A program made the position numbers and the translations under genes. The notes under the pieces are model-generated. The model ran no database searches. It saw nothing but the letters and a program-made list of their open reading frames with translations, and was not told where the DNA came from. DNA of 64,000 nucleotides from Caballeronia arvi (GTDB taxonomy: Bacteria; Pseudomonadota; Gammaproteobacteria; Burkholderiales; Burkholderiaceae), in assembly GCF_001544695.2 (NCBI RefSeq), contig NZ_FCOM02000019.1, positions 60,976-124,975 of the forward strand, written 5' to 3'. Shown here piece after piece: positions 1 to 8,396 of this stretch (its first letter is position 1; each line of letters opens with the position of its first letter).

Positions 1-1
1 C

Positions 2-883
2 GACGAGCGGCCGGCGCGACGCGGCCGCGACGTGCATCAGGCCCGAATCGTTCGTGACGACCGCGCTCGCCCGCGAAATCAGCGCACACGCCTCGCCGAG
101 CGAGGTCTGGCCGCAAAGGTTGCGCACCATCGGCGCGCGGTCGGCGATGGCCTGCGCGATCGGCGCATCCTTGTTCGAGCCGAGCGCGATGATGCGCGCA
201 TACGGGAACGACTGCGCGATGAACTGCGCGAGCGACGCGAAGTGCTCCGGCGGCCAGCGCTTGGCCGGGCCGTACTCGGCGCCGGGGCAGAACACGACGA
301 GCGGCGTGCGCGTATCGAGATCGAAGCGCGCCGATACTCGCGCGGCTTCGTTCGGATCGGATTCGAGGCGCGGCACCGGGAGCGTCTGCGCGTCAGGCTG
401 CGCGGCGGCTTCGGGCTGCGCGAACCGGTCGACGAAAGGCAGCTTCGCGCCCGGCGCATAGGCGAGCGCGGCGTAGTGCGCGGTCATCGGCGGACGCTCG
501 GTCTTCGGCGGATTCGCGTGCCGCACGTTGAGCAGCCCGTAGCGGCTCTCGCCCTTGTACCCGATGCGCAGGTTGATACCCGCCATCCACGGGATCAGCG
601 CGGATTTCACGGAGTTGGGCAGCACGTAGGCGGCGTCGTAGCCGACATCGCGCAAATCGCTCGCGAGTTGCCAGCGGCGCAGCAGTTGCAGCTTGCCGTG
701 GGCGAGGTCGGTGGCGTACACGTCGCGGATTTCCGGCATGCGCTCGAGCACGGGCGCGACCCAGGTGGGAGCGACGGCGTCGATCGCAATACGCGGATGG
801 AGCTTGCGCAAAAGCGTGAAGAGCGGCTGCGCCATCAATGCGTCACCGATCCAGTTCGGTGCTATAACCAGCGCGCGGCGCAT
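2..883 (-). CDS. waaF: ADP-heptose:LPS heptosyltransferase II, C-terminus cut by window edge
   Basis: This gene adds the second L-glycero-D-manno-heptose to the inner core of lipopolysaccharide on the cytoplasmic face of the inner membrane. Reading the minus strand from ATG at 883 gives a product beginning MRRALVIAPNWIGDALMAQP, the typical glycosyltransferase family 9 start. Further in are VVFCPGAEYGPAKRWP and, near the edge, VVTNDSGLMHVAAA, the nucleotide-sugar binding motif. About 294 codons are visible and the frame runs off the left edge without a stop, so some 40-60 residues are missing. The small zinc-finger gene and ilvE lie upstream on the same strand, an order I associate with Burkholderia. 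Identity as WaaF rather than WaaC rests on the start and the ADP-heptose motifs. Confidence 0.9.
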   Translation of the reverse strand, partial: MRRALVIAPNWIGDALMAQPLFTLLRKLHPRIAIDAVAPTWVAPVLERMPEIRDVYATDLAHGKLQLLRRWQLASDLRDVGYDAAYVLPNSVKSALIPWMAGINLRIGYKGESRYGLLNVRHANPPKTERPPMTAHYAALAYAPGAKLPFVDRFAQPEAAAQPDAQTLPVPRLESDPNEAARVSARFDLDTRTPLVVFCPGAEYGPAKRWPPEHFASLAQFIAQSFPYARIIALGSNKDAPIAQAIADRAPMVRNLCGQTSLGEACALISRASAVVTNDSGLMHVAAASRRPLV

Positions 884-1012
884 CTTTTGTTATCCGATCT
901 CAAAATGAACGCGGCCCGCCGCCTTGGGGCGAGCCGTCGATTGTCGTGGGTGTGATCTGCGCCCTGGCTTGCGGCGCAAACGGGTAGGGCGCGGCCGGCG
1001 CCCATAGGGTTT

Positions 1013-1210
1013 TCAGTGACCGCCCTTGAGCACTTCGCCGTCTTTCAGCTTGTAGCGCGTGCCGCAATACGGGCAGCGCGCCTCGCCGTGCGTCACGTCG
1101 ATGAACACGCGCGGATGCGTGCTCCAGCGCTGCATCTTCGGGTTCGGGCAGAAGGCGGGCAGGTCCTTCGCCGACAATTCCACCAGCGGCATTTCCTTCA
1201 GGTCGCTCAT
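1013..1210 (-). CDS. CHCC-type zinc-finger domain protein, 65 aa
   Basis: A 65-residue cytoplasmic protein that is almost entirely one zf-CHCC domain, the fold also found in mitochondrial complex I subunit NDUFS6. The probable zinc ligands are visible: Cys in FCPNP, His in STHPRVFID, and the pair in RCPYCGTRY. The C-terminal part DGEVLKGGH is typical of the bacterial family. The gene lies 66 bp downstream of ilvE on the same strand and about 130 bp upstream of waaF, so co-transcription with ilvE is likely. No biochemical function is established for the bacterial stand-alone form. It should not be assigned a role in branched-chain amino acid synthesis from position alone. Confidence 0.85.
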   Translation of the reverse strand: MSDLKEMPLVELSAKDLPAFCPNPKMQRWSTHPRVFIDVTHGEARCPYCGTRYKLKDGEVLKGGH

Positions 1211-1276
1211 TGCACTCTCTTTTCCTGATGTCCAGCGGACGGCGAGCCGACGGCTCGCCGCGTCGCATGAGATCGA

Positions 1277-2197
1277 TTAAACCTTCGCGAGCCAGCTCGC
1301 GTACTTCTCGTTCTTGCCGCCGACGACGTCGAAGAACGCGCTTTGCAGCTTTTCCGTGACCGGGCCGCGCGCGCCCGAGCCGATCGTGCGGTTGTCGAGC
1401 TCGCGGATCGGCGTGACTTCGGCGGCGGTGCCGGTGAAGAACGCTTCGTCGCAGGTGTAGACCTCGTCGCGGGTGATGCGCTTCTCGATCACCGGGATGC
1501 CGAAATCGCGCGCCAGCGTGATGACGGTGTCGCGCGTGATGCCGTCGAGGCACGAAGCGAGGTCCGGCGTGTAGATCTTGCCGTTGTTCACGAGGAAGAA
1601 GTTTTCGCCGGAGCCTTCGGAGACGTAGCCGTCGACATCGAGCAGGAGGGCTTCGTCGTAGCCGTCGGCGACGGCTTCCTGGTTCGCGAGAATCGAGTTC
1701 ACGTACCAGCCGGATGCCTTCGCGCGCACCATCGACACGTTGACGTGATGGCGCGTGAACGACGACGTCTTCACGCGGATGCCCTTCGCCAGGCCGTCGT
1801 CACCGAGATACGCGCCCCACGGCCACGCCGCGATGGCGACGTGAATGGTGTTGCCCTTGGCCGAAACGCCGAGCTTCTCGGAGCCGACCCAGATGATCGG
1901 ACGGATATAGCAGCTTTCCAGCTCGTTCGCTTTCACGACTTCCAGTTGCGCGGCTTCGAGCGTGGCGGCATCGAACGGGACGTCCATCTGGAAGATCTTC
2001 GCCGAGTTCAGGAGGCGCTTCGTGTGCTCCTTCAGACGGAAGATCGCCGTGCCCTGCGCGGTCTTGTACGCGCGCACGCCTTCGAAAACGCCCATGCCGT
2101 AGTGCAACGTGTGGGTCAGAACGTGGATCTTGGCGTCACGCCAGTCGATCAGCTTGCCATCCATCCAGATCTTGCCGTCGCGGTCGGCCATTGACAT
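1277..2197 (-). CDS. ilvE: Branched-chain amino acid aminotransferase
   Basis: This PLP enzyme transfers the amino group of glutamate to 2-keto acids in the last step of leucine, isoleucine and valine synthesis. The 306-residue product has the usual length for class IV aminotransferases. Seen in order are the N-terminal WMDGKLIDWRDAKIHVLTHT segment, MGVFEGVRAY near residues 35-45, the likely Schiff-base lysine Lys160 in MVRAKASGWYVNS, SEGSGENFF, and the phosphate-binding segment FFTGTAAEVTP. The ATG at 2197 is preceded by a purine-rich AGGAGA element on the minus strand. An alternative ATG two codons later (MADRDG) cannot be excluded. The gene is divergent from the AzlCD exporter genes and upstream of the small zinc-finger gene. 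Confidence 0.95.
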   Translation of the reverse strand: MSMADRDGKIWMDGKLIDWRDAKIHVLTHTLHYGMGVFEGVRAYKTAQGTAIFRLKEHTKRLLNSAKIFQMDVPFDAATLEAAQLEVVKANELESCYIRPIIWVGSEKLGVSAKGNTIHVAIAAWPWGAYLGDDGLAKGIRVKTSSFTRHHVNVSMVRAKASGWYVNSILANQEAVADGYDEALLLDVDGYVSEGSGENFFLVNNGKIYTPDLASCLDGITRDTVITLARDFGIPVIEKRITRDEVYTCDEAFFTGTAAEVTPIRELDNRTIGSGARGPVTEKLQSAFFDVVGGKNEKYASWLAKV

Positions 2198-2565
2198 ACG
2201 GTTCTCCTAGCTGTCTCGTTCAAGTGATTCGGGCTGGGCCGCCCGGCGGGGGCGGGCGGCGGCGCGTGCGCCGCGTTTTCGCGTGCTTCCCCGTGGGCAT
2301 TGCTGCCGGGGAACGCGTGCATCAAACGCGCAAAGGCGGTGGAAGACCGTCATTTTAGCGTCTTTTCGCGACGAAACCGATCTTGGAGCGCCTTTCACGA
2401 CGCTATAATTTCCCTTTCGCCGCCCGCTTAATTGGTGGGATGAAACGGCGAAGCTCGCCATTTCCGATTTTCCCGGTTTTTCCCGATCCATCGCGCAATC
2501 GATCGAGGCCGCGCGATGACATCACGGGCTCTCTATTTCGCCTCGCACTGGCCCCGAATCCGCCG
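2198..2565. other. Divergent intergenic region between ilvE and azlC
   Basis: This 368-bp stretch holds no convincing gene. It contains the ilvE upstream region and a plus-strand promoter-like sequence at 2383-2409. A longer open frame for azlC begins at a TTG inside that promoter-like element, which argues for the ATG at 2566 as the true start. It also leaves an untranslated leader of roughly 150 bases. Confidence 0.6.
2383..2409 (+). promoter_or_regulatory. Candidate sigma70 promoter for azlC-azlD
   Basis: TTGGAG at 2383-2388 and a perfect TATAAT at 2404-2409 are separated by 15 bases. The spacing is short of the optimal 17, but the -10 is strong. Initiation would fall near 2416, about 150 bases before the azlC ATG. 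Confidence 0.45.
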
Positions 2566-3309
2566 ATGCCCGACTGGCTGTCCCACACGAATCGCCGCGC
2601 ATTTTTCGAGGGCGTGCGCACTTTCTCCCCCGCCGTCCTCGCGACGTTCTCGTGGGGGCTCGTGACCGGCGTCGCGATGACGAAGTCCGTGCTCAGCGTG
2701 CCGCAGGCGCTCGGCATGTCGTTTCTGGTGTACGCCGGATCGTCGCAACTGGCCGTGCTGCCGCTCTTCGCCGCGAAGCTGCCGCTCTGGACCGTGCTCC
2801 TGACCGCCGCGATGGTCAATCTGCGCTTCGTGATCTTCAGCGCGGGGCTCGCGCCGCACTTTGCGTATCTGTCGCTGCGGCGGCGTTTGCTGCTCGGCTA
2901 TTTCAACGGCGACATCATCTATCTGATGTTCTCGAAGCGGAATTTCCCGACAGGCTGGCAGCCCGGCAAGGAAGCGTTCTTCTGGGGGCTCGCGGTGTCG
3001 AGTTGGCTTTCCTGGCAGAGTTCGTCCGTGATCGGGATTCTGCTCGCGAGCATGATTCCCGATAACTGGGGCCTCGAGCTCGCCGGCACGCTCGCGCTGC
3101 TTCCGCTCATCGTCTCGGCGATCGCGACGCGCTCGACGCTCGCAGCCGTCGCCGTGGCGAGCGTCGTCGCGCTGCTGACGTTCGATCTGCCGTATCGCTT
3201 CGGCTTGCCGCTCGCGGTGTTCGCGGCGCTCATCGCCGGCACGCTCGCGGACGTCATCGCCGAAAGGCGCGGCAAGCAGGATGGGCACGCCACGAGGACC
3301 ACGCGATGA
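2566..3309 (+). CDS. azlC: AzlC family branched-chain amino acid exporter, large subunit
   Basis: This inner-membrane protein of the AzlC/BrnF type exports branched-chain amino acids together with a small AzlD/BrnE partner. From ATG 2566 (MPDWLSHTNRRAF) the product is 247 residues, the usual family size. The AzlC signature is visible in MSFLVYAGSSQLAVLPLF, followed by MVNLRFVIFSAGLAPHF. Several hydrophobic segments follow to the C-terminus. The frame stays open upstream to 2383, but that extension is Arg/Pro-rich, non-hydrophobic and overlaps a promoter-like element, so I reject it. The stop overlaps the start of azlD by four bases (ATGA), implying translational coupling. The position opposite ilvE fits a role in balancing branched-chain amino acid pools. 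Confidence 0.9.
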   Translation: MPDWLSHTNRRAFFEGVRTFSPAVLATFSWGLVTGVAMTKSVLSVPQALGMSFLVYAGSSQLAVLPLFAAKLPLWTVLLTAAMVNLRFVIFSAGLAPHFAYLSLRRRLLLGYFNGDIIYLMFSKRNFPTGWQPGKEAFFWGLAVSSWLSWQSSSVIGILLASMIPDNWGLELAGTLALLPLIVSAIATRSTLAAVAVASVVALLTFDLPYRFGLPLAVFAALIAGTLADVIAERRGKQDGHATRTTR

Positions 3310-3629
3310 GCACGCTGCAAATCTGGCTCGCGATCATCGGCATGGGGCTCGTCACGGCGGTGACGCGCGCGCTTTTTCTGATCGGCGGCGAGCGCATGGT
3401 GCTGCCGCCGCGCGTGCAGCGCGTGCTGCGCTATGCGCCCGCGGCGGCGCTCGCGGGCGTCGTCGTGCCGGATCTGCTCGTGACGCCATCGGGCATTTCG
3501 ATTGGGTTGGGCAATCACGCGCTGTGGGCGTCGCTGGCCGGGCTGGCCTATTACCTCAAGCGGCGCGGCATGATGGGCACCATCGCCGTCGGCATGATCG
3601 TGTTCACCTTGCTGCGGCTCGCCGCGTGA
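3306..3629 (+). CDS. azlD: AzlD domain protein, small subunit of branched-chain amino acid exporter
   Basis: A 107-residue, strongly hydrophobic protein of the AzlD/BrnE family, the small partner of AzlC. Typical features are an N-terminal membrane segment (LQIWLAIIGMGLVTAVTRALF), the motif RALFLIGGERMVLPPRVQRVLRYAPAA broken across the first loop, and two further membrane segments, the last near the C-terminus (GTIAVGMIVFTLLRLAA). The start overlaps the azlC stop in an ATGA arrangement, so both subunits are probably made in fixed ratio from one mRNA. Length and membrane pattern match the family, and no other function is suggested. Confidence 0.88.
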   Translation: MSTLQIWLAIIGMGLVTAVTRALFLIGGERMVLPPRVQRVLRYAPAAALAGVVVPDLLVTPSGISIGLGNHALWASLAGLAYYLKRRGMMGTIAVGMIVFTLLRLAA

Positions 3630-4013
3630 CACGCGATTCGAGCGCCACGCGCCGCGGCAAATACGCGTCATCATCGATTGCACGCTAAAAGCGGTCAGGT
3701 TGATCGGTTAAAATGGCGGTCTTTCCCGAGTGAGCGAGGTCGAAAGTGAGTCCGGCAGTCACCGCGCTACGGTTGTCATCGCTGTACAACGCGCTGTACC
3801 TCGCGCCGCCGCTCCCGGCTGCATCGCCGCGTCCGCACGATCCCTTTCCTCCGCTTTCCGCACGCGCGTCCGCTTTCACCGCGCGGTCATCGCCTCCAGC
3901 TTGATCCGCGCGCGTGCCGTCCTGCCCGGCGGCCCGCGCGCGGCGACTCCCCGAACCGGCCAAGCCCCGCGGCCGTTCCCGCCCGAACCGCTTCTCTATC
4001 TACGTTGACTCCC
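3630..4013. other. Intergenic region upstream of pgk
   Basis: A 384-bp gap on the pgk side. It contains a TAAAAT hexamer at 3709-3714 that could be a -10 element, but I see no good -35 at the right distance. Short open frames on both strands are Arg/Ala-rich and resemble no family I know. The rest presumably forms a long leader for the glycolytic operon. Confidence 0.5.
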
Positions 4014-5210
4014 ATGACGAAAGTACTGCGTTTCACCGATCTGATCGCCGAAGGCAAAGTCTCCGGCAAGCGTGTGTTCATCCGCGCGGATCTCAACGTG
4101 CCGCAAGACGATGACGGCAACATCACCGAAGACACGCGCGTGCGCGCCTCGGTCCCGGCGATCAAGGCCGCCCTCGAAGCCGGCGCGGCCGTGATGGTCA
4201 CGTCGCACCTCGGCCGTCCGACCGAAGGCCAGTTCAAGCCGGAAGACTCGCTCGCGCCGGTCGCGAAGCGCCTGTCCGAGCTGCTCGGCCGCGACGTGCC
4301 GCTCGCCGCCGACTGGGTCGATGGCGTGAACGTGCAGCCGGGCAATGTCGTGCTGCTGGAAAACTGCCGCGTGAACAAGGGCGAAAAGAAGAACGACGAC
4401 GCCCTCGCGCAGAAGCTCGCGAAGCTGTGCGATATCTACGTCAACGACGCGTTCGGCACGGCGCACCGCGCGGAAGCCACGACGCACGGCATTGCGAAGT
4501 ACGCGCCCGTCGCGTGTGCGGGCCCGCTGCTCTCCGCCGAACTCGACGCGCTCAGCAAGGCGCTCGGCAACCCGAAGCGTCCGCTGGTCGCGATCGTCGC
4601 GGGCTCGAAGGTGTCGACCAAGCTCACGATTCTCAAGTCGCTCGCCGAGAAGGTGGATCAGCTGATCGTCGGCGGTGGCATCGCCAATACGTTCATGCTC
4701 GCGTCGGGACTCAAGATCGGCAAATCGCTGGCCGAAGGTGATCTCTTGAACGAAGCGAAGGAGATCATCGAGCAGGCGCGCACGCGCGGCGCATCGGTGC
4801 CGATTCCGAGCGATGTCGTCACCGCGAAGGAATTCGCCGCGACTGCGAAGGCGCAAACCAAGCCCGTCGCGGATGTCGCCGACGACGACATGATCCTCGA
4901 CATCGGCCCGGACACCGCGAAGGCGCTCGCCGCGCAACTCGAAACGGCCGGCACGATCGTGTGGAACGGACCCGTAGGCGTGTTCGAGTTCGACCAGTTC
5001 GGCAACGGCACGAAGACGCTTGCGCAAGCAATCGCGAATTCGTCGGCGTTTTCGATCGCGGGCGGCGGCGACACGCTCGCGGCCATCGCGAAGTACGACA
5101 TCGCCGACAAGGTGAGCTACATCTCGACCGGCGGCGGCGCGTTCCTCGAATTCCTGGAAGGCAAGAAGCTGCCCGCGGTCGAAGTGCTCGAATCGCGCGC
5201 GGGGGCCTGA
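4014..5210 (+). CDS. pgk: Phosphoglycerate kinase
   Basis: Catalyses reversible transfer of phosphate from 1,3-bisphosphoglycerate to ADP in glycolysis. The product from ATG 4014 is 398 residues, the normal bacterial length. Motifs include RADLNVP near residues 24-30, TSHLGRPTEG, VLLENCRVNKGEKK, NDAFGTAHRAEATT, IVAGSKVSTK, VGGGIANTF, and the nucleotide-binding IAGGGDTLAAI near the C-terminus. A TTG three codons upstream is in frame but offers nothing over the ATG. The gene is followed in the same orientation by pyk and fba, so three consecutive glycolytic steps are clustered. The 358 bases between the pgk stop and the pyk ATG are unusually open. Confidence 0.97.
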   Translation: MTKVLRFTDLIAEGKVSGKRVFIRADLNVPQDDDGNITEDTRVRASVPAIKAALEAGAAVMVTSHLGRPTEGQFKPEDSLAPVAKRLSELLGRDVPLAADWVDGVNVQPGNVVLLENCRVNKGEKKNDDALAQKLAKLCDIYVNDAFGTAHRAEATTHGIAKYAPVACAGPLLSAELDALSKALGNPKRPLVAIVAGSKVSTKLTILKSLAEKVDQLIVGGGIANTFMLASGLKIGKSLAEGDLLNEAKEIIEQARTRGASVPIPSDVVTAKEFAATAKAQTKPVADVADDDMILDIGPDTAKALAAQLETAGTIVWNGPVGVFEFDQFGNGTKTLAQAIANSSAFSIAGGGDTLAAIAKYDIADKVSYISTGGGAFLEFLEGKKLPAVEVLESRAGA

Positions 5211-5568
5211 GGCCTTGGCCGCCCGACAGAATCCGGCGAAAGCAGAAAAGAAGGGCGCGCCAGCGGCCGGCGGCGCGCAAGACGACGTACTCGACAACGG
5301 TAATCAATTCGACGCGGCCGCCGAAGCGGCTGCCATCATTGCAGAAGCAGCGAAACCGGATCAGGCGCCGGACGGCGAAGCAGGACTTCCGCCGACGCAA
5401 ACGCCTCCGGTCATCATCGGCGGCGTGCCCGCCCATGCCTTGAAAGATATCGACAAAGCGACGCCGGCACGAACCGGCGCGCGCGCGCAACCGGTGAGCA
5501 ACACCTCACTGCAAGCGCAACGTGCTCGCAGCGCACCTACGGGCAATCCTACTGAGACGAGGAATTCC

Positions 5569-7005
5569 ATGCATCGCGCTACAAAGATTGTTGCCACCAT
5601 CGGTCCGGCTTCGACGAGCCCGGACATCCTGCTGCAAATGCTGCAGGCGGGTCTCGACGTCGTTCGCTTCAACTTCTCGCACGGCACCGCCGACGATCAT
5701 CGCCAGCGCGCCGAAATCGTCCGCGAGGCGGCGCGCCAGGTGGGCCGCGAAGTCGCGATCATGGCGGACCTGCAAGGTCCGAAGATCCGTGTCGGCAAGT
5801 TCGAGAACAACAAGACCATGCTGGTCGCGGGCAACCCGTTCATCCTCGACGCGGGTTGCGAGCTCGGCAACAGCGAGCGCGTCGGCCTCGACTACAAGGA
5901 TCTGCCGCGCGATCTGCGCGCGGGCGACGTGCTGCTGCTCAACGACGGCCTCATCGTGCTCGACGTCACGCGTGTGATCGGCGAAGAGATCCACACGACC
6001 GTGAAGGTCGGCGGCGAGCTGTCGAACAACAAGGGCATCAACCGTCAGGGCGGTGGCCTCACTGCGCCCGCGCTGACCGAGAAGGACATGGAGGACATCA
6101 AGACGGCGATGTCGCTCGGCGCGGATTTCGTCGCGGTGTCGTTCCCGAAGAACGCGACCGACATGGAAATGGCGCGGCAACTGGCGAATATCGCGGGCGC
6201 GCCGTACGGCATCAAGCCGAAGATGATCGCGAAGATCGAGCGTGCGGAAGCCATTCCGGCGCTGCAGGGCATTCTCGACGCATCCGACGGCATCATGGTC
6301 GCGCGCGGCGATCTCGCGGTGGAAGTCGGCAACGCGGCGGTGCCTGCGTTGCAAAAGCGCATGATCCGCATGGCGCGCGAGTCGAACAAGCTCGTGATCA
6401 CCGCCACGCAGATGATGGAATCGATGATCCACGCGCCCGTGCCGACGCGCGCCGAAGTGTCCGACGTGGCGAACGCCGTGCTCGACGGCACCGACGCCGT
6501 GATGCTCTCCGCCGAAACCGCCGCCGGCAAATACCCGGTGACGACCATCGAAACGATGGCCGCCGTGTGCGTGGAAGCGGAGAAGTCGGAAGAGTCGCAG
6601 CTCGATCGCGATTTCCTCGACCGCACGTTCACGCGCATCGATCAGTCGATCGCGATGGGCGCGCTTTTCACCGCGTATCACCTCGGCGCAAAGGCTGTCG
6701 TTGCGTTGACGGAATCCGGGTCGACCGCGCTGTGGATGTCGCGTCACTGGACGCACGTGCCGATCTTCGCCTTGACGCCGCGCGTGGCGAGCGAGCGCAC
6801 GATGTCGCTGTACCGCAATGTCACGCCGCTGCACGTCGACACCAACATGGACCGCGACGCCGCGCTGAACTCGGCGCTGGAAGTGGTCGTGTCGAAGGGG
6901 TACGCGGCGCGCGGCGACATGGTCGTGCTGACGGTCGGCGAGCCGATGGGTCAGGCGGGCGGCACCAACACGCTGAAGATCGTGCGCGTGGGCGATCACT
7001 TCTGA
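5569..7005 (+). CDS. pyk: Pyruvate kinase
   Basis: Converts phosphoenolpyruvate and ADP to pyruvate and ATP. From ATG 5569 (MHRATKIVATIGPAS) the product is 478 residues, the normal length for bacterial pyruvate kinase. Family motifs seen are RFNFSHGT, MADLQGPKIRVGKF, the active-site segment KPKMIAKIERAEAI with its catalytic lysine, VARGDLAVEVG, and TATQMMESMI. The C-terminal effector domain runs to the end. A purine-rich AGGA element lies just before the chosen ATG. The frame is nevertheless open for another 118 codons back to a TTG at 5215, right behind the pgk stop. That extension is Ala/Pro/Gln-rich and unlike any pyruvate kinase domain I know. Confidence 0.96.
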   Translation: MHRATKIVATIGPASTSPDILLQMLQAGLDVVRFNFSHGTADDHRQRAEIVREAARQVGREVAIMADLQGPKIRVGKFENNKTMLVAGNPFILDAGCELGNSERVGLDYKDLPRDLRAGDVLLLNDGLIVLDVTRVIGEEIHTTVKVGGELSNNKGINRQGGGLTAPALTEKDMEDIKTAMSLGADFVAVSFPKNATDMEMARQLANIAGAPYGIKPKMIAKIERAEAIPALQGILDASDGIMVARGDLAVEVGNAAVPALQKRMIRMARESNKLVITATQMMESMIHAPVPTRAEVSDVANAVLDGTDAVMLSAETAAGKYPVTTIETMAAVCVEAEKSEESQLDRDFLDRTFTRIDQSIAMGALFTAYHLGAKAVVALTESGSTALWMSRHWTHVPIFALTPRVASERTMSLYRNVTPLHVDTNMDRDAALNSALEVVVSKGYAARGDMVVLTVGEPMGQAGGTNTLKIVRVGDHF

Positions 7006-7192
7006 GCTTTATCGAGAAAGATGCGCGGTCAATGGCCGCGCATGTTGTCGCAGGTTCCGAGGCGCGCGCCGTACTACCAGCAGCGGCGCGCGCCTCGATC
7101 AAGCGCGCAAGACGGCGAAAAAGCCGGAAACCGCCCGAGAGCGGAATTAAGTGCGCTGAAGAATTCGTTTCACATCATGGAGTCTCACCACA

Positions 7193-8257
7193 ATGCCTCT
7201 CGTATCAATGCGTCAACTGCTGGATCACGCTGCGGAACACGGTTACGGTCTCCCGGCGTTCAACGTCAACAATCTGGAACAAGTGCAGGCGATCATGTCG
7301 GCCGCGAACGAAGTGAACGCGCCCGTGATCATGCAGGCGTCCGCCGGTGCGCGTAAGTACGCGGGCGAAGCGTTCCTGCGTCATCTGATCGAAGCGGCCG
7401 TCGAGTCGTATCCGCATATTCCGGTCGTGATGCACCAGGATCACGGCCAGTCGCCCGCCGTGTGCATGGCCGCGATCCGCTCGGGCTTCACCAGCGTGAT
7501 GATGGACGGCTCGCTCGAAGCCGACGGCAAGACCGTCGCGTCCTACGAGTACAACGTCGCGGTGTCGAAGCAGGTCGTGGAGTTCTCGCATTCGATCGGC
7601 GTGACCGTCGAAGCCGAACTGGGCGTGCTTGGTTCGCTCGAAACCATGAAGGGCGACAAGGAAGACGGCCACGGCGCCGAAGGCACGATGACGCGCGAGC
7701 AGCTTCTCACCGACGTCGAGCAGGCCGCCGACTTCGTGAAGCAGACGCAGTGCGATGCACTCGCGATTGCGATCGGCACGTCGCACGGCGCGTACAAGTT
7801 CTCGAAGAAGCCCACGGGCGATATCCTCGCGATCGACCGCATCCGCGAAATTCACCAGCGCATTCCCAACACGCATCTGGTGATGCACGGTTCGTCGTCG
7901 GTGCCGCAGGAATTGCTGGCCGAAATCCGCGAATTCGGCGGCGACATGAAGGAAACGTACGGCGTGCCCGTCGAAGAGATTCAGGAAGGCATCAAGCACG
8001 GCGTGCGCAAGGTGAACATCGATACCGACTTGCGCCTCGCGATCACCGGCGCGATCCGCCGCTATTTGTTCGAGAATCCGTCGAAGTTCGATCCGCGCGA
8101 CTATCTGAAGCCCGCGCGCGAGGCGGCGAAGGAAATTTGCCGTCAGCGCTACATGCAGTTCGGCTGCGAGGGCATGGCGGGCAAGATCAAGCCGGTTTCC
8201 CTCGACAAGATCGCCGAGAAGTACAAGTCCGGCGCGCTCGCGCAGATCGTAAAATAA
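7193..8257 (+). CDS. fba: Class II fructose-1,6-bisphosphate aldolase
   Basis: Zinc-dependent aldolase that cleaves fructose 1,6-bisphosphate to two triose phosphates. In autotrophic Burkholderiales the same type also serves the Calvin cycle and is then called cbbA. The 354-residue protein starts MPLVSMRQLLDHAAEHGYGLPAFNVNN broken across the usual N-terminal strand. Metal and catalytic motifs include VMHQDHGQSP, the glutamate-rich VEAELG, GTSHGAYKF, VMHGSSSVP and KVNIDTDLRLA. A GGAG-type ribosome binding site precedes ATG 7193. It sits 187 bp after pyk and is followed by a clear terminator hairpin, closing the glycolytic cluster. Confidence 0.96.
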   Translation: MPLVSMRQLLDHAAEHGYGLPAFNVNNLEQVQAIMSAANEVNAPVIMQASAGARKYAGEAFLRHLIEAAVESYPHIPVVMHQDHGQSPAVCMAAIRSGFTSVMMDGSLEADGKTVASYEYNVAVSKQVVEFSHSIGVTVEAELGVLGSLETMKGDKEDGHGAEGTMTREQLLTDVEQAADFVKQTQCDALAIAIGTSHGAYKFSKKPTGDILAIDRIREIHQRIPNTHLVMHGSSSVPQELLAEIREFGGDMKETYGVPVEEIQEGIKHGVRKVNIDTDLRLAITGAIRRYLFENPSKFDPRDYLKPAREAAKEICRQRYMQFGCEGMAGKIKPVSLDKIAEKYKSGALAQIVK

Positions 8258-8298
8258 GCATCATCTGAGACTGGCGGGTTTTGTAAAGTAAAATCAAC

Positions 8299-8330
8299 GG
8301 GTTCCGGGTTCGGAGCCCGTTCGTCTTTTG
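8299..8330 (+). terminator. Rho-independent terminator after fba
   Basis: A ten-base-pair hairpin (ACGGGTTCCG, loop GGTT, CGGAGCCCGT, with one G-T pair) at 8299-8322 is followed by a T-rich stretch. It ends the pgk-pyk-fba cluster and separates it from purC. Confidence 0.7.
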
Positions 8331-8396
8331 GTTGGGTCAACTCGTCGCCGCTTTGCAGCTGGAAAGCGGCGAATCACTTTTTTCCGGTACATGACG

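Noticed and set aside
3685..4008. Short frames on both strands in front of pgk
   Set aside because: Low-complexity Ala/Arg/Gly composition, overlap with each other, no ribosome binding site and no recognisable family.
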